Shown here: in pieces, positions 17,815 to 26,526 of the stretch
Layout: the number at the start of each line of letters is the position of its first letter
How positions within the stretch are numbered: position 1 is the stretch's first letter
Source of the DNA: Xylanibacter brevis ATCC 19188
GTDB lineage: Bacteria; Bacteroidota; Bacteroidia; Bacteroidales; Bacteroidaceae
Direction: 5' to 3'
DNA length: 64,000 nucleotides
Assembly: GCF_000621725.1 (NCBI RefSeq)
Contig: NZ_JHXM01000014.1
Location: forward strand, 1-64,000
Notes under the pieces: generated by a model
The model's input: the letters and a program-made list of their open reading frames with translations, nothing else
Told to the model about the DNA's origin: nothing
The model's database searches: none
Position numbers and translations under genes: made by a program

Positions 17815-17874
17815 CGCAAAACAAAACAGTCTGTAGATTGATATTTTTGCCATTATATAGAAGATATGTTGCAA

Positions 17875-20800
17875 TCAGTCCTTTTTCATGGCAAATTCCT
17901 TTGGTGTCATACCAAATTGCTTCTGGAACAACTTGATGAAGTAGCTGGGAGAACTGATGCCCACCATCTCGCACACCTCATTGGAACGGTAGCCCTTCTC
18001 GCGAATAAGTTCGGCAGCCTTCTTCAGACGGATTAGACGGATGAAGTCTATGGGGGTCATATCGCTCACCTCTTTAATCTTGCGGTGCAGACTGCTGCGA
18101 CTCATACACATCTCGGCTGCCAACTGCTCCACGTTGAACTCAGGCTGACGAATGTTCTTCGTAATCTTCTCGGTAATCTGACTGATGAACTGTTCCTCGA
18201 CCTTAGAGATGCCACCCGACTGCACTGGCAGGTAAGGGCGCTTCACAAAGCTTTCGCGCTCACGCTGTCTATTCTGCAAGAGCGTGTCTATCTGTGTCAG
18301 CAGATGAGCAAAGGAGAATGGCTTTTCAATATAGGCATCAGCACCTGCTCGTAGGCCCTCCAACCTATTGTCAAGCGTCTGTCGGGCTGTGAGCATGACC
18401 ACCGGTATATGACTGGTTTCCATATCTTCTTTCAACTGTCGGCACATCTCGAGGCCATCCATCTCTGGCATCATGATATCGCTCACCACCAGATCGACAT
18501 GTTCACGGTGGGCCTTGGCCAGTCCCTGCACGCCATTCTGTGCTTTCACAATCTGATAGTGAGCAGACAAGCCGTCAACGATGAGCTGCATCACCTCTTC
18601 ATTGTCTTCTACCACCAGCACCGTATGCTCGTGGTGAGTGCTGCCCACCGATGGAAAGGCGTCGTCAACAATATTATCCAGGTCGGCACTGGCGGTTGCG
18701 CTGGCCATCTCTGCAGGACCTTGCATCTCGATGACATGCTGCTGCTTCAGCGGCAGCGTGAGCACAAAGTCATTGTATTCCGAACGTGTATTGACGGTCA
18801 GCGTGCCACCATGCATCTCGGCCAGCGAGCGCGCCATAGCCAATCCCAAACCAGAGCCCGACTGCACATGTGTGTTATCCAACTGGGTGAAGGGCTTGAA
18901 GATGTATTCTGCCTTGTCGTCGGGAATCTTGGCACCGTCATTCATCACGTGCAGCTGCAGCTGGTCTGCCTCGGTACGCACGCTGACCTGGATAAACGAC
19001 TCGCTGTATTTGCGCGCGTTGTTCAGCAAATTACTGATGATCTTTGTCATGGCTTCACTATCGGCCTGCAGCACAATGTCTTCTGTCTCTATGTCAAGAC
19101 TGATGGTCTTGTTCATGCGACTGATGGCTGGTTCGAAGCGTTCCACGATGCTCGTCAACATGTCATTGAGGTTGATATTGACAAACGAGAGGTTCACGCT
19201 GTTTGACTCAACCTTTCGGAAGTCAAGCAACTGGTTGATGAGGTTCAACAGGCGCTTGGTGTTCTTGCCTATGGCCTTGATGTCTTTCTGCAAGACAGGA
19301 CTATCGACCTGCTGTTCGTTCATATTCTCAACCGAACCGTTGATCAAAGTCAGCGGTGTACGTATTTCATGCGTGATGTCGGTGAAGAAATTAATCTTTG
19401 ACTGAAGCAGTTCCTTGTCTTTCTCCTCCATGAAACGTGCCTGCCGTTCTTTCTCCTTCTGACGCTGTCGCTGCTGTATGAAACGGAACACGCCATAGGC
19501 AACGGCGCTCAACAGCAACAAATAGAGCATTTTCATCAGAGGCGACAGCCACCAAGGGTGTGCTACCACGATTTGCAATTCAGTGATTTCATCGCCACCT
19601 GCCGGTCGCACCCGGAACGTATAGGTGCCGGGCTGAAGCCGCGAAAAGCTGATGTCCTCATCGTTGTTGCGCACCAATATCCAATTGTCGTCAACACCAC
19701 TGAGCTGATACTCATAACTGTCGCCTTCCACGCCACGGTAGTTGAGCGATGATACGCTGAGCGAAAAGCTGGAGAAATCATGTGGCAGATAGATTTTCTT
19801 GGCCTCAATAATATTCGTCTCAAGGATATCGCTCTCGCCAGGCAGGATGTCCATGCGGTCCACACGAAGATTTGTGATGAGCACCTTTCCCTGCTGGTCT
19901 TTTCCTGCCAGCATCGGATTAAAGGCCACGATGCCCTGCGTACCGCCAAAATACATGGTTCCATCGGCACCGACCACAGCCGACTTATAGTTGTACTGGT
20001 TGCCTGGTAATCCGCTGCTGTTAGGGTAAACCAATGTGATCTGGTCGGCCAGACTGCCACACACCAACCCGTGATTCGTACCAAACCACAGACGGTGGAG
20101 CTTATCTTCCAGCACCTTGTAGGTGACATCGTCAGGAAGTCCGTCGGCACGGCTCCACGACTTCCACTTCTGGGTGTCGGGATGATAAGCACAGAGACCG
20201 CCTCTGTCGGTAGCAAACCAAAGCCGGCCTTCGTGGTCTATACTGATACTCGACACATCGTTGGAACTGATGCTGCCGGTATTAGACAGGTACTGCTGAG
20301 TACGGCCAGAACGAACATCATACCTGAACACGCCACTACCGATGGTGGCCACCCAGATATGCCCTTGATGATCCTGCACGATGTCCTGCACGAAGATGTC
20401 TGGGATGGCCGTCACCTTGTTGAATCGCATGTCGTGACTGCGAATATAGACGCCCTTGGCCGTGCCAAGCCACACGTTGTCATCGCGATCTTTGAACAGC
20501 GCATACACAGAGCCCTCGCCCTGCAGTCCCAGTTGTTCGGGCGAGTAGTGCGTGATTTTATGGGTGTTCACACTGATGATGTCGAGTCCGTTCTTAAACA
20601 GACCAGACCACACCTCGCCACCATCGACCATCAAGGCCAAACGGTTGGTGCCGCCCTTATACTGTGGCGTGGGCAGTTTCTCGAACTCCTGCAGGTCAGG
20701 ATGAAACACATTGATATGTCCCTCCTCCATGGATATCCAGATATCGCCTTTGCCATCACACTGCATCTCGCGGATATGCTTATTGCTCAGTGCACCGGGA

Positions 20801-21849
20801 AGACCAGTGGGGATATAGCTATAGAAATGAATACCGCGTGGAGGCATATAGTTTACGCCACTCTGCATGGTGCCGATCCACAGTCCACCATCGCGGTCGC
20901 GATAGAGTGTGTATAGCATATTGTCGCTGAGCGTATTGGGAATAATACCACCCTCACGGATATGTTGCTCGCTATGCTGCTGTTCGTTGATGATATAAAG
21001 TCCATCCTGCGTGGCCACATAGATATTTCCTTGATAGTAGTCTATGGCACGTATCACCTTATAGTGCACGTTGGAAGCCTCAACAATCCGCAACTCATTG
21101 GTCCGCGGATTAAACTTCTTCAGTTGGCCTTCATGCTCGCCAATGAGAATCCAGTCATCATAATTTACCACCTTATAGATGTCCTGTCCCAGCAAGCCTT
21201 CGGCAAACTGTTTCATGCGCCCCGTGGGTTGATCCAGGAGAAACAAGCCCTGGCCTGCCGTTGCTATCCACACTTCTCCATCGGGCCTGATGCACAGGCT
21301 CTGTGGGTCATAGGTTGCATCGTCCGACTGGCGTCTGGTGGAATAGCGCGTCAGACTGTTCTGCTGCACATCATAACGGAAGACGCCCTCCAAGGGTGAG
21401 ACAATCCAGATATGTCCATTCTTGTCTTGCTTGATTTCCGAGATCCAGTTGCGTATCTGAATATGATCCTGTGATGCCACATCGAAAGAGGAGAACGTCT
21501 CCACGTCGGGGTTGAATACAAACACGCCTTTATCAGTACCCACCCACAGCTGTCCTTTGTCATCCTCCATGAGTGCAGAGATATTGTGGTTGCCTCGTTG
21601 TGCGACGTGATCCGTCACGTCATAATGCTTCAGCTGTCTGCCATCGTAGCGGTCCAGTCCGTTCTTCGTTCCCAACCACACAAGTCCCCAGCGGTCTTGC
21701 ACGATGCTTTTCACATAGTTTTCCGAAAGGCCGTTACGGTTATCCAGATGGGTGAAATAGTAAACCAGGTTGGCATCGATAGCCCAACAGTCCTGACTTC
21801 CAAGAATGGTGGCTAACGAAATGGCAAGTATCAATAGAAATTTTTTCAT
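17875..21849 (-). CDS. Hybrid two-component system sensor/regulator (HTCS)
   Basis: A 1324-residue single-protein two-component system that senses a glycan fragment in the periplasm and binds DNA in the cytoplasm. Order of parts: signal peptide (1-23); about 14 two-bladed-propeller repeats with motifs such as GLVWLGTKNGLDRYDG and GHIWVATIGSGVFRYD (24-650); Y_Y_Y domain (about 690-762); one membrane helix (773-790); histidine kinase with THEIRTPLTL and phospho-acceptor His827; ATPase (N box near 941-945, GSGLGLAMA near 998); receiver with SDIMMPEMDG and Asp1124; AraC-type HTH (about 1225-1320). The start is set at MKKFLLILAI, where the signal peptide begins. It lies between the glycosidase operon and the divergent GH36 gene, so it probably controls them. 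Confidence 0.95.
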   Translation of the reverse strand: MKKFLLILAISLATILGSQDCWAIDANLVYYFTHLDNRNGLSENYVKSIVQDRWGLVWLGTKNGLDRYDGRQLKHYDVTDHVAQRGNHNISALMEDDKGQLWVGTDKGVFVFNPDVETFSSFDVASQDHIQIRNWISEIKQDKNGHIWIVSPLEGVFRYDVQQNSLTRYSTRRQSDDATYDPQSLCIRPDGEVWIATAGQGLFLLDQPTGRMKQFAEGLLGQDIYKVVNYDDWILIGEHEGQLKKFNPRTNELRIVEASNVHYKVIRAIDYYQGNIYVATQDGLYIINEQQHSEQHIREGGIIPNTLSDNMLYTLYRDRDGGLWIGTMQSGVNYMPPRGIHFYSYIPTGLPGALSNKHIREMQCDGKGDIWISMEEGHINVFHPDLQEFEKLPTPQYKGGTNRLALMVDGGEVWSGLFKNGLDIISVNTHKITHYSPEQLGLQGEGSVYALFKDRDDNVWLGTAKGVYIRSHDMRFNKVTAIPDIFVQDIVQDHQGHIWVATIGSGVFRYDVRSGRTQQYLSNTGSISSNDVSSISIDHEGRLWFATDRGGLCAYHPDTQKWKSWSRADGLPDDVTYKVLEDKLHRLWFGTNHGLVCGSLADQITLVYPNSSGLPGNQYNYKSAVVGADGTMYFGGTQGIVAFNPMLAGKDQQGKVLITNLRVDRMDILPGESDILETNIIEAKKIYLPHDFSSFSLSVSSLNYRGVEGDSYEYQLSGVDDNWILVRNNDEDISFSRLQPGTYTFRVRPAGGDEITELQIVVAHPWWLSPLMKMLYLLLLSAVAYGVFRFIQQRQRQKEKERQARFMEEKDKELLQSKINFFTDITHEIRTPLTLINGSVENMNEQQVDSPVLQKDIKAIGKNTKRLLNLINQLLDFRKVESNSVNLSFVNINLNDMLTSIVERFEPAISRMNKTISLDIETEDIVLQADSEAMTKIISNLLNNARKYSESFIQVSVRTEADQLQLHVMNDGAKIPDDKAEYIFKPFTQLDNTHVQSGSGLGLAMARSLAEMHGGTLTVNTRSEYNDFVLTLPLKQQHVIEMQGPAEMASATASADLDNIVDDAFPSVGSTHHEHTVLVVEDNEEVMQLIVDGLSAHYQIVKAQNGVQGLAKAHREHVDLVVSDIMMPEMDGLEMCRQLKEDMETSHIPVVMLTARQTLDNRLEGLRAGADAYIEKPFSFAHLLTQIDTLLQNRQRERESFVKRPYLPVQSGGISKVEEQFISQITEKITKNIRQPEFNVEQLAAEMCMSRSSLHRKIKEVSDMTPIDFIRLIRLKKAAELIREKGYRSNEVCEMVGISSPSYFIKLFQKQFGMTPKEFAMKKD

Positions 21850-21874
21850 AGGTGCAATAATATTTATTTGGATG

Positions 21875-21882
21875 CAAAAATA
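21875..21882 (-). promoter_or_regulatory. Possible -7 box of the HTCS gene
   Basis: TATTTTTG on the minus strand, matching TAnnTTTG, 25 bp before the HTCS ATG. Confidence 0.5.
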
Positions 21883-22032
21883 ATAATAAATACTGAGATA
21901 CGCACGCGCTTTACGATATAAAAATTGATACGGATGTAGCAAAATAGAACACGTTTGTTTCAGCGGCTGCGTTTCTCCTCAAAAGTACCATTCTTAGATA
22001 CATATCGTTGCAGAGATAACAACCAAGTTCAC

Positions 22033-22040
22033 TAATTTTG
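22033..22040 (+). promoter_or_regulatory. Possible -7 box of the GH36 gene
   Basis: TAATTTTG ends 20 bp before the ATG; GTTG at 22007-22010 is a weak -33 candidate 22 bp upstream. Confidence 0.5.
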
Positions 22041-22060
22041 CAGCACAAAACCGCAAAAAC

Positions 22061-24235
22061 ATGAAACGATTGATTATCCTTGCAATGCTGCTTACTGCGA
22101 TGGGCACTTATGCAGAAAAGATCAACATCAACATCAACATCGCAACACAAAACACGCAGCTGACACTCCAGGTCAAAGACGACGGACGCTTGTACCAGAC
22201 ATACCTGGGAGCACGCCTGTCTGACCACACACCACTTGCCACGCTCGACATGCCTCGCATGGCCGGCGCCAGTAGCATCGTCACCCATGGAAACGAAGTC
22301 TATCCCGTCATGGGCACCGAAGACTTCTACGAGCCTGCATTTGAAATAAGACATGCTGACGGCAATCCTACCAGCGTACTGAAATACGTATCGCATACGC
22401 AAAAGGGCAACGAAACCATCATCACGCTGCGCGACGAGCTCTATCCCGTCACGGTGGCACTCCACTATGAGGTCTTCCCCGATGAGGACATCATCAAGCA
22501 ATGGAGCGAGATAAGTCACCAGGAAAAGGGAAAGGTGTATATCTCGCGCTATGCTTCCAGCATGCTATACTTTGAGGCTGACCGCTACTTTCTGACAGAA
22601 TTCACGAGCGAGTGGATTCGAGAAATGCAAATGAAGACACAGGAATTGTTTTTTGGTAAAAAGATTGTTGATACAAGACTTGGCACACGCGCTGCCCTAT
22701 TTGCCCAACCATTCTTTGAGGTTGGCCTAGGGCGCCCTGTAGCCGAGGAAGAAGGTACCGTGCTGATGGGAACCATTGGCTGGACTGGCAATTTCCGCTT
22801 CACATTCGAGGTGGACCACCAGCGCCAACTGAGAGTCATCAGCGGTATCAACCCTGACGCTTCTACCTATCTGCTGAAAAAGAATGAGGTCTTCCGCACG
22901 CCCGATTTCTACTTCACACTGTCGCAAAACGGTGCCGGAGAAGGTAGCCGCCGATTCCAGCGATGGGCCATCAAACACCAGCTCAACAAGGGCGAAGACG
23001 ACCGCATGACACTGTTGAACAACTGGGAAAACACCTATTTCGATTTTGACGAAAAGAAACTGACGTCCCTGTTTGAAGAGGCTAAAGACCTGGGCGTGGA
23101 TCTGTTCTTGCTCGACGACGGCTGGTTTGGCAATAAGTACCCACGCAAAGACGACCACGCAGGACTGGGCGACTGGCAGGCCACAACAGCCAAACTGCCC
23201 AACGGCATACCATACCTCGTCAAGAAAGCAAATGAAACGGGCATTGCCTTTGGCATATGGATAGAACCAGAGATGGTGAACCCGAAGAGTGAACTGGCCG
23301 AGAAGCATCCCGACTGGATACTGAAACTGCCCAACAGAGATACTTATTATTTCCGCAACCAGCTGGTGCTCGACCTTGCTAATCCTCGTGTTCAAGACTT
23401 TGTCTATAGTGTGGTGGACAACCTCATGAAAGAAAACCCACAACTGAAGTTCATGAAGTGGGACTGCAACTCGCCTATCACCAATATCTACTCTACCTAT
23501 GAGAAAGAGCATCAAGGCAATCTCTATATCGACTACGTACGCGGCCTCTACAACGTTCTTCAGCGTGTTCATGCCAACTATCCAGATCTTTACATGATGA
23601 TGTGCTCTGGCGGTGGCGCGCGCTCAGACTTCGAAGGCTTGAAATATTTCACCGAGTTCTGGTGTTCTGACAACACAGATCCAGTGTCACGTCTCTATAT
23701 CCAGTGGGGCTATTCGCAGTTTATTCCGTCAAAGGCCATGTGCTCGCACGTCACCAACTGGAACAGACAGGCTAGCGTAAAATTCCGTCTTGACGTGGAC
23801 TTCACCTGCAAGCTGGGATTCGACATCGGACTGGCAGACATGTCTGAGCAGGACAAGCAATACTGCAGGGAAGCCATCCAGGAGTATAACAGGCTGAAGC
23901 CTATTATCTATTCTCCCAACCTCTATCGTCTGATGTCGCCTTATGACGGCGAGCACTGTGTGCTGCAGCGCGTGAACGACGACCGCTCACATGCCTTGCT
24001 CTTTGCCTACGACATCCATCCGCGTGTCACCGACTACCAACTGCCCGTGTGCCTGCGAGGTCTCGACGCAGAAGCGCAATATCGCGTTCGCGAGATCTGC
24101 CTGATGCCCGGTCAACAGAGCTGGCTGGACTGTCACGACAAGGTCTATACGGGCGATTACCTGATGAAGGTGGGCCTAAGAGTGACATCGGGCAACGCGC
24201 TGGTGAGCCATATCATTGAGATCATAAAAGAATAG
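22061..24235 (+). CDS. Glycoside hydrolase family 36 alpha-galactosidase
   Basis: A retaining alpha-galactosidase of 724 residues with a signal peptide (1-18), so periplasmic or exported. The N-terminal beta-supersandwich (about 20-300) precedes the TIM barrel. Diagnostic motifs: LLDDGWFG, GLGDW, FGIWIEPEMVNP, FMKWDCN with nucleophile Asp468, CSGGGARSD, and FWCSDNTDP with acid/base Asp537. A sixfold microsatellite (ATCAAC, from 22121) encodes an Ile-Asn run just after the signal peptide. It is divergent from the HTCS gene across a 211-bp gap and followed by a strong terminator, so it is a single-gene unit. Raffinose-type sugars or galactose ends of branched glycans would be substrates. Confidence 0.95.
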   Translation: MKRLIILAMLLTAMGTYAEKINININIATQNTQLTLQVKDDGRLYQTYLGARLSDHTPLATLDMPRMAGASSIVTHGNEVYPVMGTEDFYEPAFEIRHADGNPTSVLKYVSHTQKGNETIITLRDELYPVTVALHYEVFPDEDIIKQWSEISHQEKGKVYISRYASSMLYFEADRYFLTEFTSEWIREMQMKTQELFFGKKIVDTRLGTRAALFAQPFFEVGLGRPVAEEEGTVLMGTIGWTGNFRFTFEVDHQRQLRVISGINPDASTYLLKKNEVFRTPDFYFTLSQNGAGEGSRRFQRWAIKHQLNKGEDDRMTLLNNWENTYFDFDEKKLTSLFEEAKDLGVDLFLLDDGWFGNKYPRKDDHAGLGDWQATTAKLPNGIPYLVKKANETGIAFGIWIEPEMVNPKSELAEKHPDWILKLPNRDTYYFRNQLVLDLANPRVQDFVYSVVDNLMKENPQLKFMKWDCNSPITNIYSTYEKEHQGNLYIDYVRGLYNVLQRVHANYPDLYMMMCSGGGARSDFEGLKYFTEFWCSDNTDPVSRLYIQWGYSQFIPSKAMCSHVTNWNRQASVKFRLDVDFTCKLGFDIGLADMSEQDKQYCREAIQEYNRLKPIIYSPNLYRLMSPYDGEHCVLQRVNDDRSHALLFAYDIHPRVTDYQLPVCLRGLDAEAQYRVREICLMPGQQSWLDCHDKVYTGDYLMKVGLRVTSGNALVSHIIEIIKE

Positions 24236-24282
24236 TAATAACTCATATTTAAGCAAAAAGCGTTTTAGGTTTTTAATGAAAG

Positions 24283-24316
24283 CTGCTGCATACGCGATGT
24301 ATGTAGCAGTCTTTTT
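24283..24316 (+). terminator. Terminator of the GH36 gene
   Basis: Eleven-base stem CTGCTGCATAC (24283-24293) with GTATGTAGCAG (24299-24309), one G:T pair, loop of 5, then a T run. Confidence 0.85.
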
Positions 24317-24428
24317 CTCTGTATGATGACACCTGCGAAAAAGGCTAAAAGAACATCGCCACAAGCTTTCTGACCCAAAAATGCTTTAAACTGACATGAT
24401 TTTATTAATTCTTCTCAGATAATTTCTA

Positions 24429-24436
24429 TACTTTTG
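24429..24436 (+). promoter_or_regulatory. -7 box of the SGNH esterase gene
   Basis: TACTTTTG, 30 bp upstream of the chosen ATG at 24467. It overlaps the in-frame ATG at 24434, which is therefore not used. Confidence 0.55.
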
Positions 24437-24466
24437 CATACTGTAATTCGTTTAACCAATAAAGAA

Positions 24467-26470
24467 ATGAAACCTATTAGTTTAATCCTAACATCAATGG
24501 CTGCTATTGCAACTCTGCAATTGAGTGCACGCCCCGTCATGCCACCTTTGTTCACAGACAACATGGTCATCCAACAACAGACCGATGCCCCCATCTGGGG
24601 TACGGCAAAGGCTGGTAAGAAAGTGACTATTACAGCTTCTTGGAACCAGACTACGGTCTCTACCACGGCCGATGCCAACGGCCACTGGCGCACCTCGCTG
24701 CGCACACCTCAGGCTGGAGGTCCCTACACCATCACCATCAGCGATGGACAGAAGATCACCTTAAAGAATGTCATGGTGGGCGAAGTATGGCTCTGCTCCG
24801 GACAGTCCAACATGGAGATGCCCATCGACGGATGGTCACGAGTCAACAACTACGAGCAGGAGAAAGAGGAGGCCAATCAGTATTCAAACATCCGCCTGTT
24901 GCAGGTGCGTAAGAACATATCACCAACGCCTCTCAACGAGATGGAGACCAATCTTGGCGGTGGATGGCAGGTATGCTCGGCCAAAAGCGTAAAGGAATTC
25001 TCGGCCACGGGCTACTTCTTCGGACGAGAGATACATAAATATCGCAATGTCCCGGTAGGACTTATCGACGCCTCGTGGGGCGGCACCTTCATTGAGCCGT
25101 GGACCAGCGCCGAAGCACTCCGTCAGCATCCCGACATGACAGAGGCACTGAACGACGTCAGCAAGCTCCCCACCGACAAGACCGAGCGAGATAATATCTA
25201 TCTCAATCAACTGAACCAGTGGAAACAGCAGGAACGCAGCCTCGACCCAGGGTATGAGGGAGAGAAACCACTCTGGGCAATGACCTCGTTCGACGATAGT
25301 CAGTGGCCTGAGATGACGATCCCCGTGCAATGGGAAAAGGCCGGACTGACCAACTATGACGGTGCTGCATGGCTACGTCGCACGATAGACATTCCCGCAT
25401 CATGGGCTGGCAAGGAAGTAAAACTGTCTATGGGCGGACTCGTTGACGACATCGACTTCACCTACTTCAACGGCATACAGGTGGGCCAGACCAACAGCTA
25501 TGGCGAGAAACGCGACTACACCATTCCTTCACGATGTGTAAAAGCAGGCCGCTCCACACTCGCCGTACACCTCATCGACACCGGTGGCGACGGCGGTATC
25601 TACAGTCCTGCCGACCAACTCTACCTGGAGTGCCGCGGTGAGCGCATCTCACTGGCTGGCAACTGGCATTACAAAGCCACCACACCCATGGTCTCACTGC
25701 CCCGCATTCCCGTCAACAACACCTCTTCACCTAATCAGGTCACGGTGCTGTACAACGCTATGATCAACCCCATGGTAGATTTTGCCATTCGCGGCACCAT
25801 CTGGTATCAGGGCTGCAACAACGAGCACAAAGGCTATCAGTACCGCGAACTGCTGCCGCTGATGATTCGCGACTGGCGCCATAAATGGGGCTACGACTTC
25901 CCCTTCTACATCGTTCAACTGGCCAACTACAAACAACTGCAGACCGAACCTGGTGACGATGAATGGGCTGAAGTGCGCGAAGCACAGGCCATGGCTGCCC
26001 AGCACGTAGAGAACTCTGGACTGGCATGCCTCATTGACATTGGCGAAGCTGGCGACATTCATCCACGCAACAAGCAGGAGGTGGGCCGCCGCTTAGGACT
26101 GGTGGCTCGCGCAAAGACCTATGGCGAACAACTGGAATATGCCGGACCCACCTACAACGGCTATCAGATTGAAGACAACGCCATTCGTATCTGCTTCACC
26201 CATGCCGACGGTTTACGCACGTCTGACGGAGGCCCCCTGAAGGGATTTGCAATTGCAGGAAGCGACCATCGCTGGCATTGGGCCAACGCACGCATCGAGG
26301 GACAGACCGTCGTCGTCTCTTGTCCTGAGGTGGCATCGCCTGTGGCCGTGCGCTACGCATGGCATGTCAACCCCCTCTGCAATCTGCAGAACGCAGCAGG
26401 TCTGCCCTGTGTGCCTTTCCGCACCGACGACTGGCCTGGTCTGTCTATCAACAATCACAATGCCAACTGA
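24467..26470 (+). CDS. Sialate O-acetylesterase-type SGNH esterase
   Basis: A 667-residue secreted carbohydrate esterase that would remove acetyl groups from sugars. After a signal peptide (about 1-21) comes a small beta domain, then WLCSGQSNMEMP with catalytic Ser114, and near the C-terminus GDIHPRNKQEVGRRL supplying the Asp/His pair. A beta-sandwich resembling the GH2 sugar-binding fold (about residues 280-400, with AAWLRRTIDIP) is inserted in the catalytic domain, as in relatives assigned to CE20 and in sialate O-acetylesterase-like proteins. Both sialic-acid and plant-glycan activities are known for such proteins, so the name does not prove a sialic acid substrate. It is a single-gene unit with a bidirectional terminator after it. 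Confidence 0.88.
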   Translation: MKPISLILTSMAAIATLQLSARPVMPPLFTDNMVIQQQTDAPIWGTAKAGKKVTITASWNQTTVSTTADANGHWRTSLRTPQAGGPYTITISDGQKITLKNVMVGEVWLCSGQSNMEMPIDGWSRVNNYEQEKEEANQYSNIRLLQVRKNISPTPLNEMETNLGGGWQVCSAKSVKEFSATGYFFGREIHKYRNVPVGLIDASWGGTFIEPWTSAEALRQHPDMTEALNDVSKLPTDKTERDNIYLNQLNQWKQQERSLDPGYEGEKPLWAMTSFDDSQWPEMTIPVQWEKAGLTNYDGAAWLRRTIDIPASWAGKEVKLSMGGLVDDIDFTYFNGIQVGQTNSYGEKRDYTIPSRCVKAGRSTLAVHLIDTGGDGGIYSPADQLYLECRGERISLAGNWHYKATTPMVSLPRIPVNNTSSPNQVTVLYNAMINPMVDFAIRGTIWYQGCNNEHKGYQYRELLPLMIRDWRHKWGYDFPFYIVQLANYKQLQTEPGDDEWAEVREAQAMAAQHVENSGLACLIDIGEAGDIHPRNKQEVGRRLGLVARAKTYGEQLEYAGPTYNGYQIEDNAIRICFTHADGLRTSDGGPLKGFAIAGSDHRWHWANARIEGQTVVVSCPEVASPVAVRYAWHVNPLCNLQNAAGLPCVPFRTDDWPGLSINNHNAN

Positions 26471-26489
26471 TTGATTTCCACATACAGAA

Positions 26490-26526
26490 AAGTGCCGCAC
26501 CATCTCAGTGGTGCGGCACTTCTTTT
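26490..26526. terminator. Bidirectional terminator between convergent genes
   Basis: Perfect 13-base stem AAGTGCCGCACCA / TGGTGCGGCACTT with a six-base loop. T-rich runs lie on both sides (TCTTTTTT right; TTTTC on the minus strand), serving the esterase and the glycosidase that ends at 26527. The stem begins with the AAAAGTGCCGC sequence also seen in the 22-bp repeats. Confidence 0.88.

Noticed and set aside
22121..22143. ATCAAC microsatellite as a phase-variation switch in GH36
   Set aside because: The unit is 6 bp, so changes keep the reading frame; it would only lengthen an Ile-Asn linker.
26490..26526. Another unit of the 22-bp arrays
   Set aside because: Shares AAAAGTGCCGC but has no 22-bp step; it is a normal bidirectional terminator.
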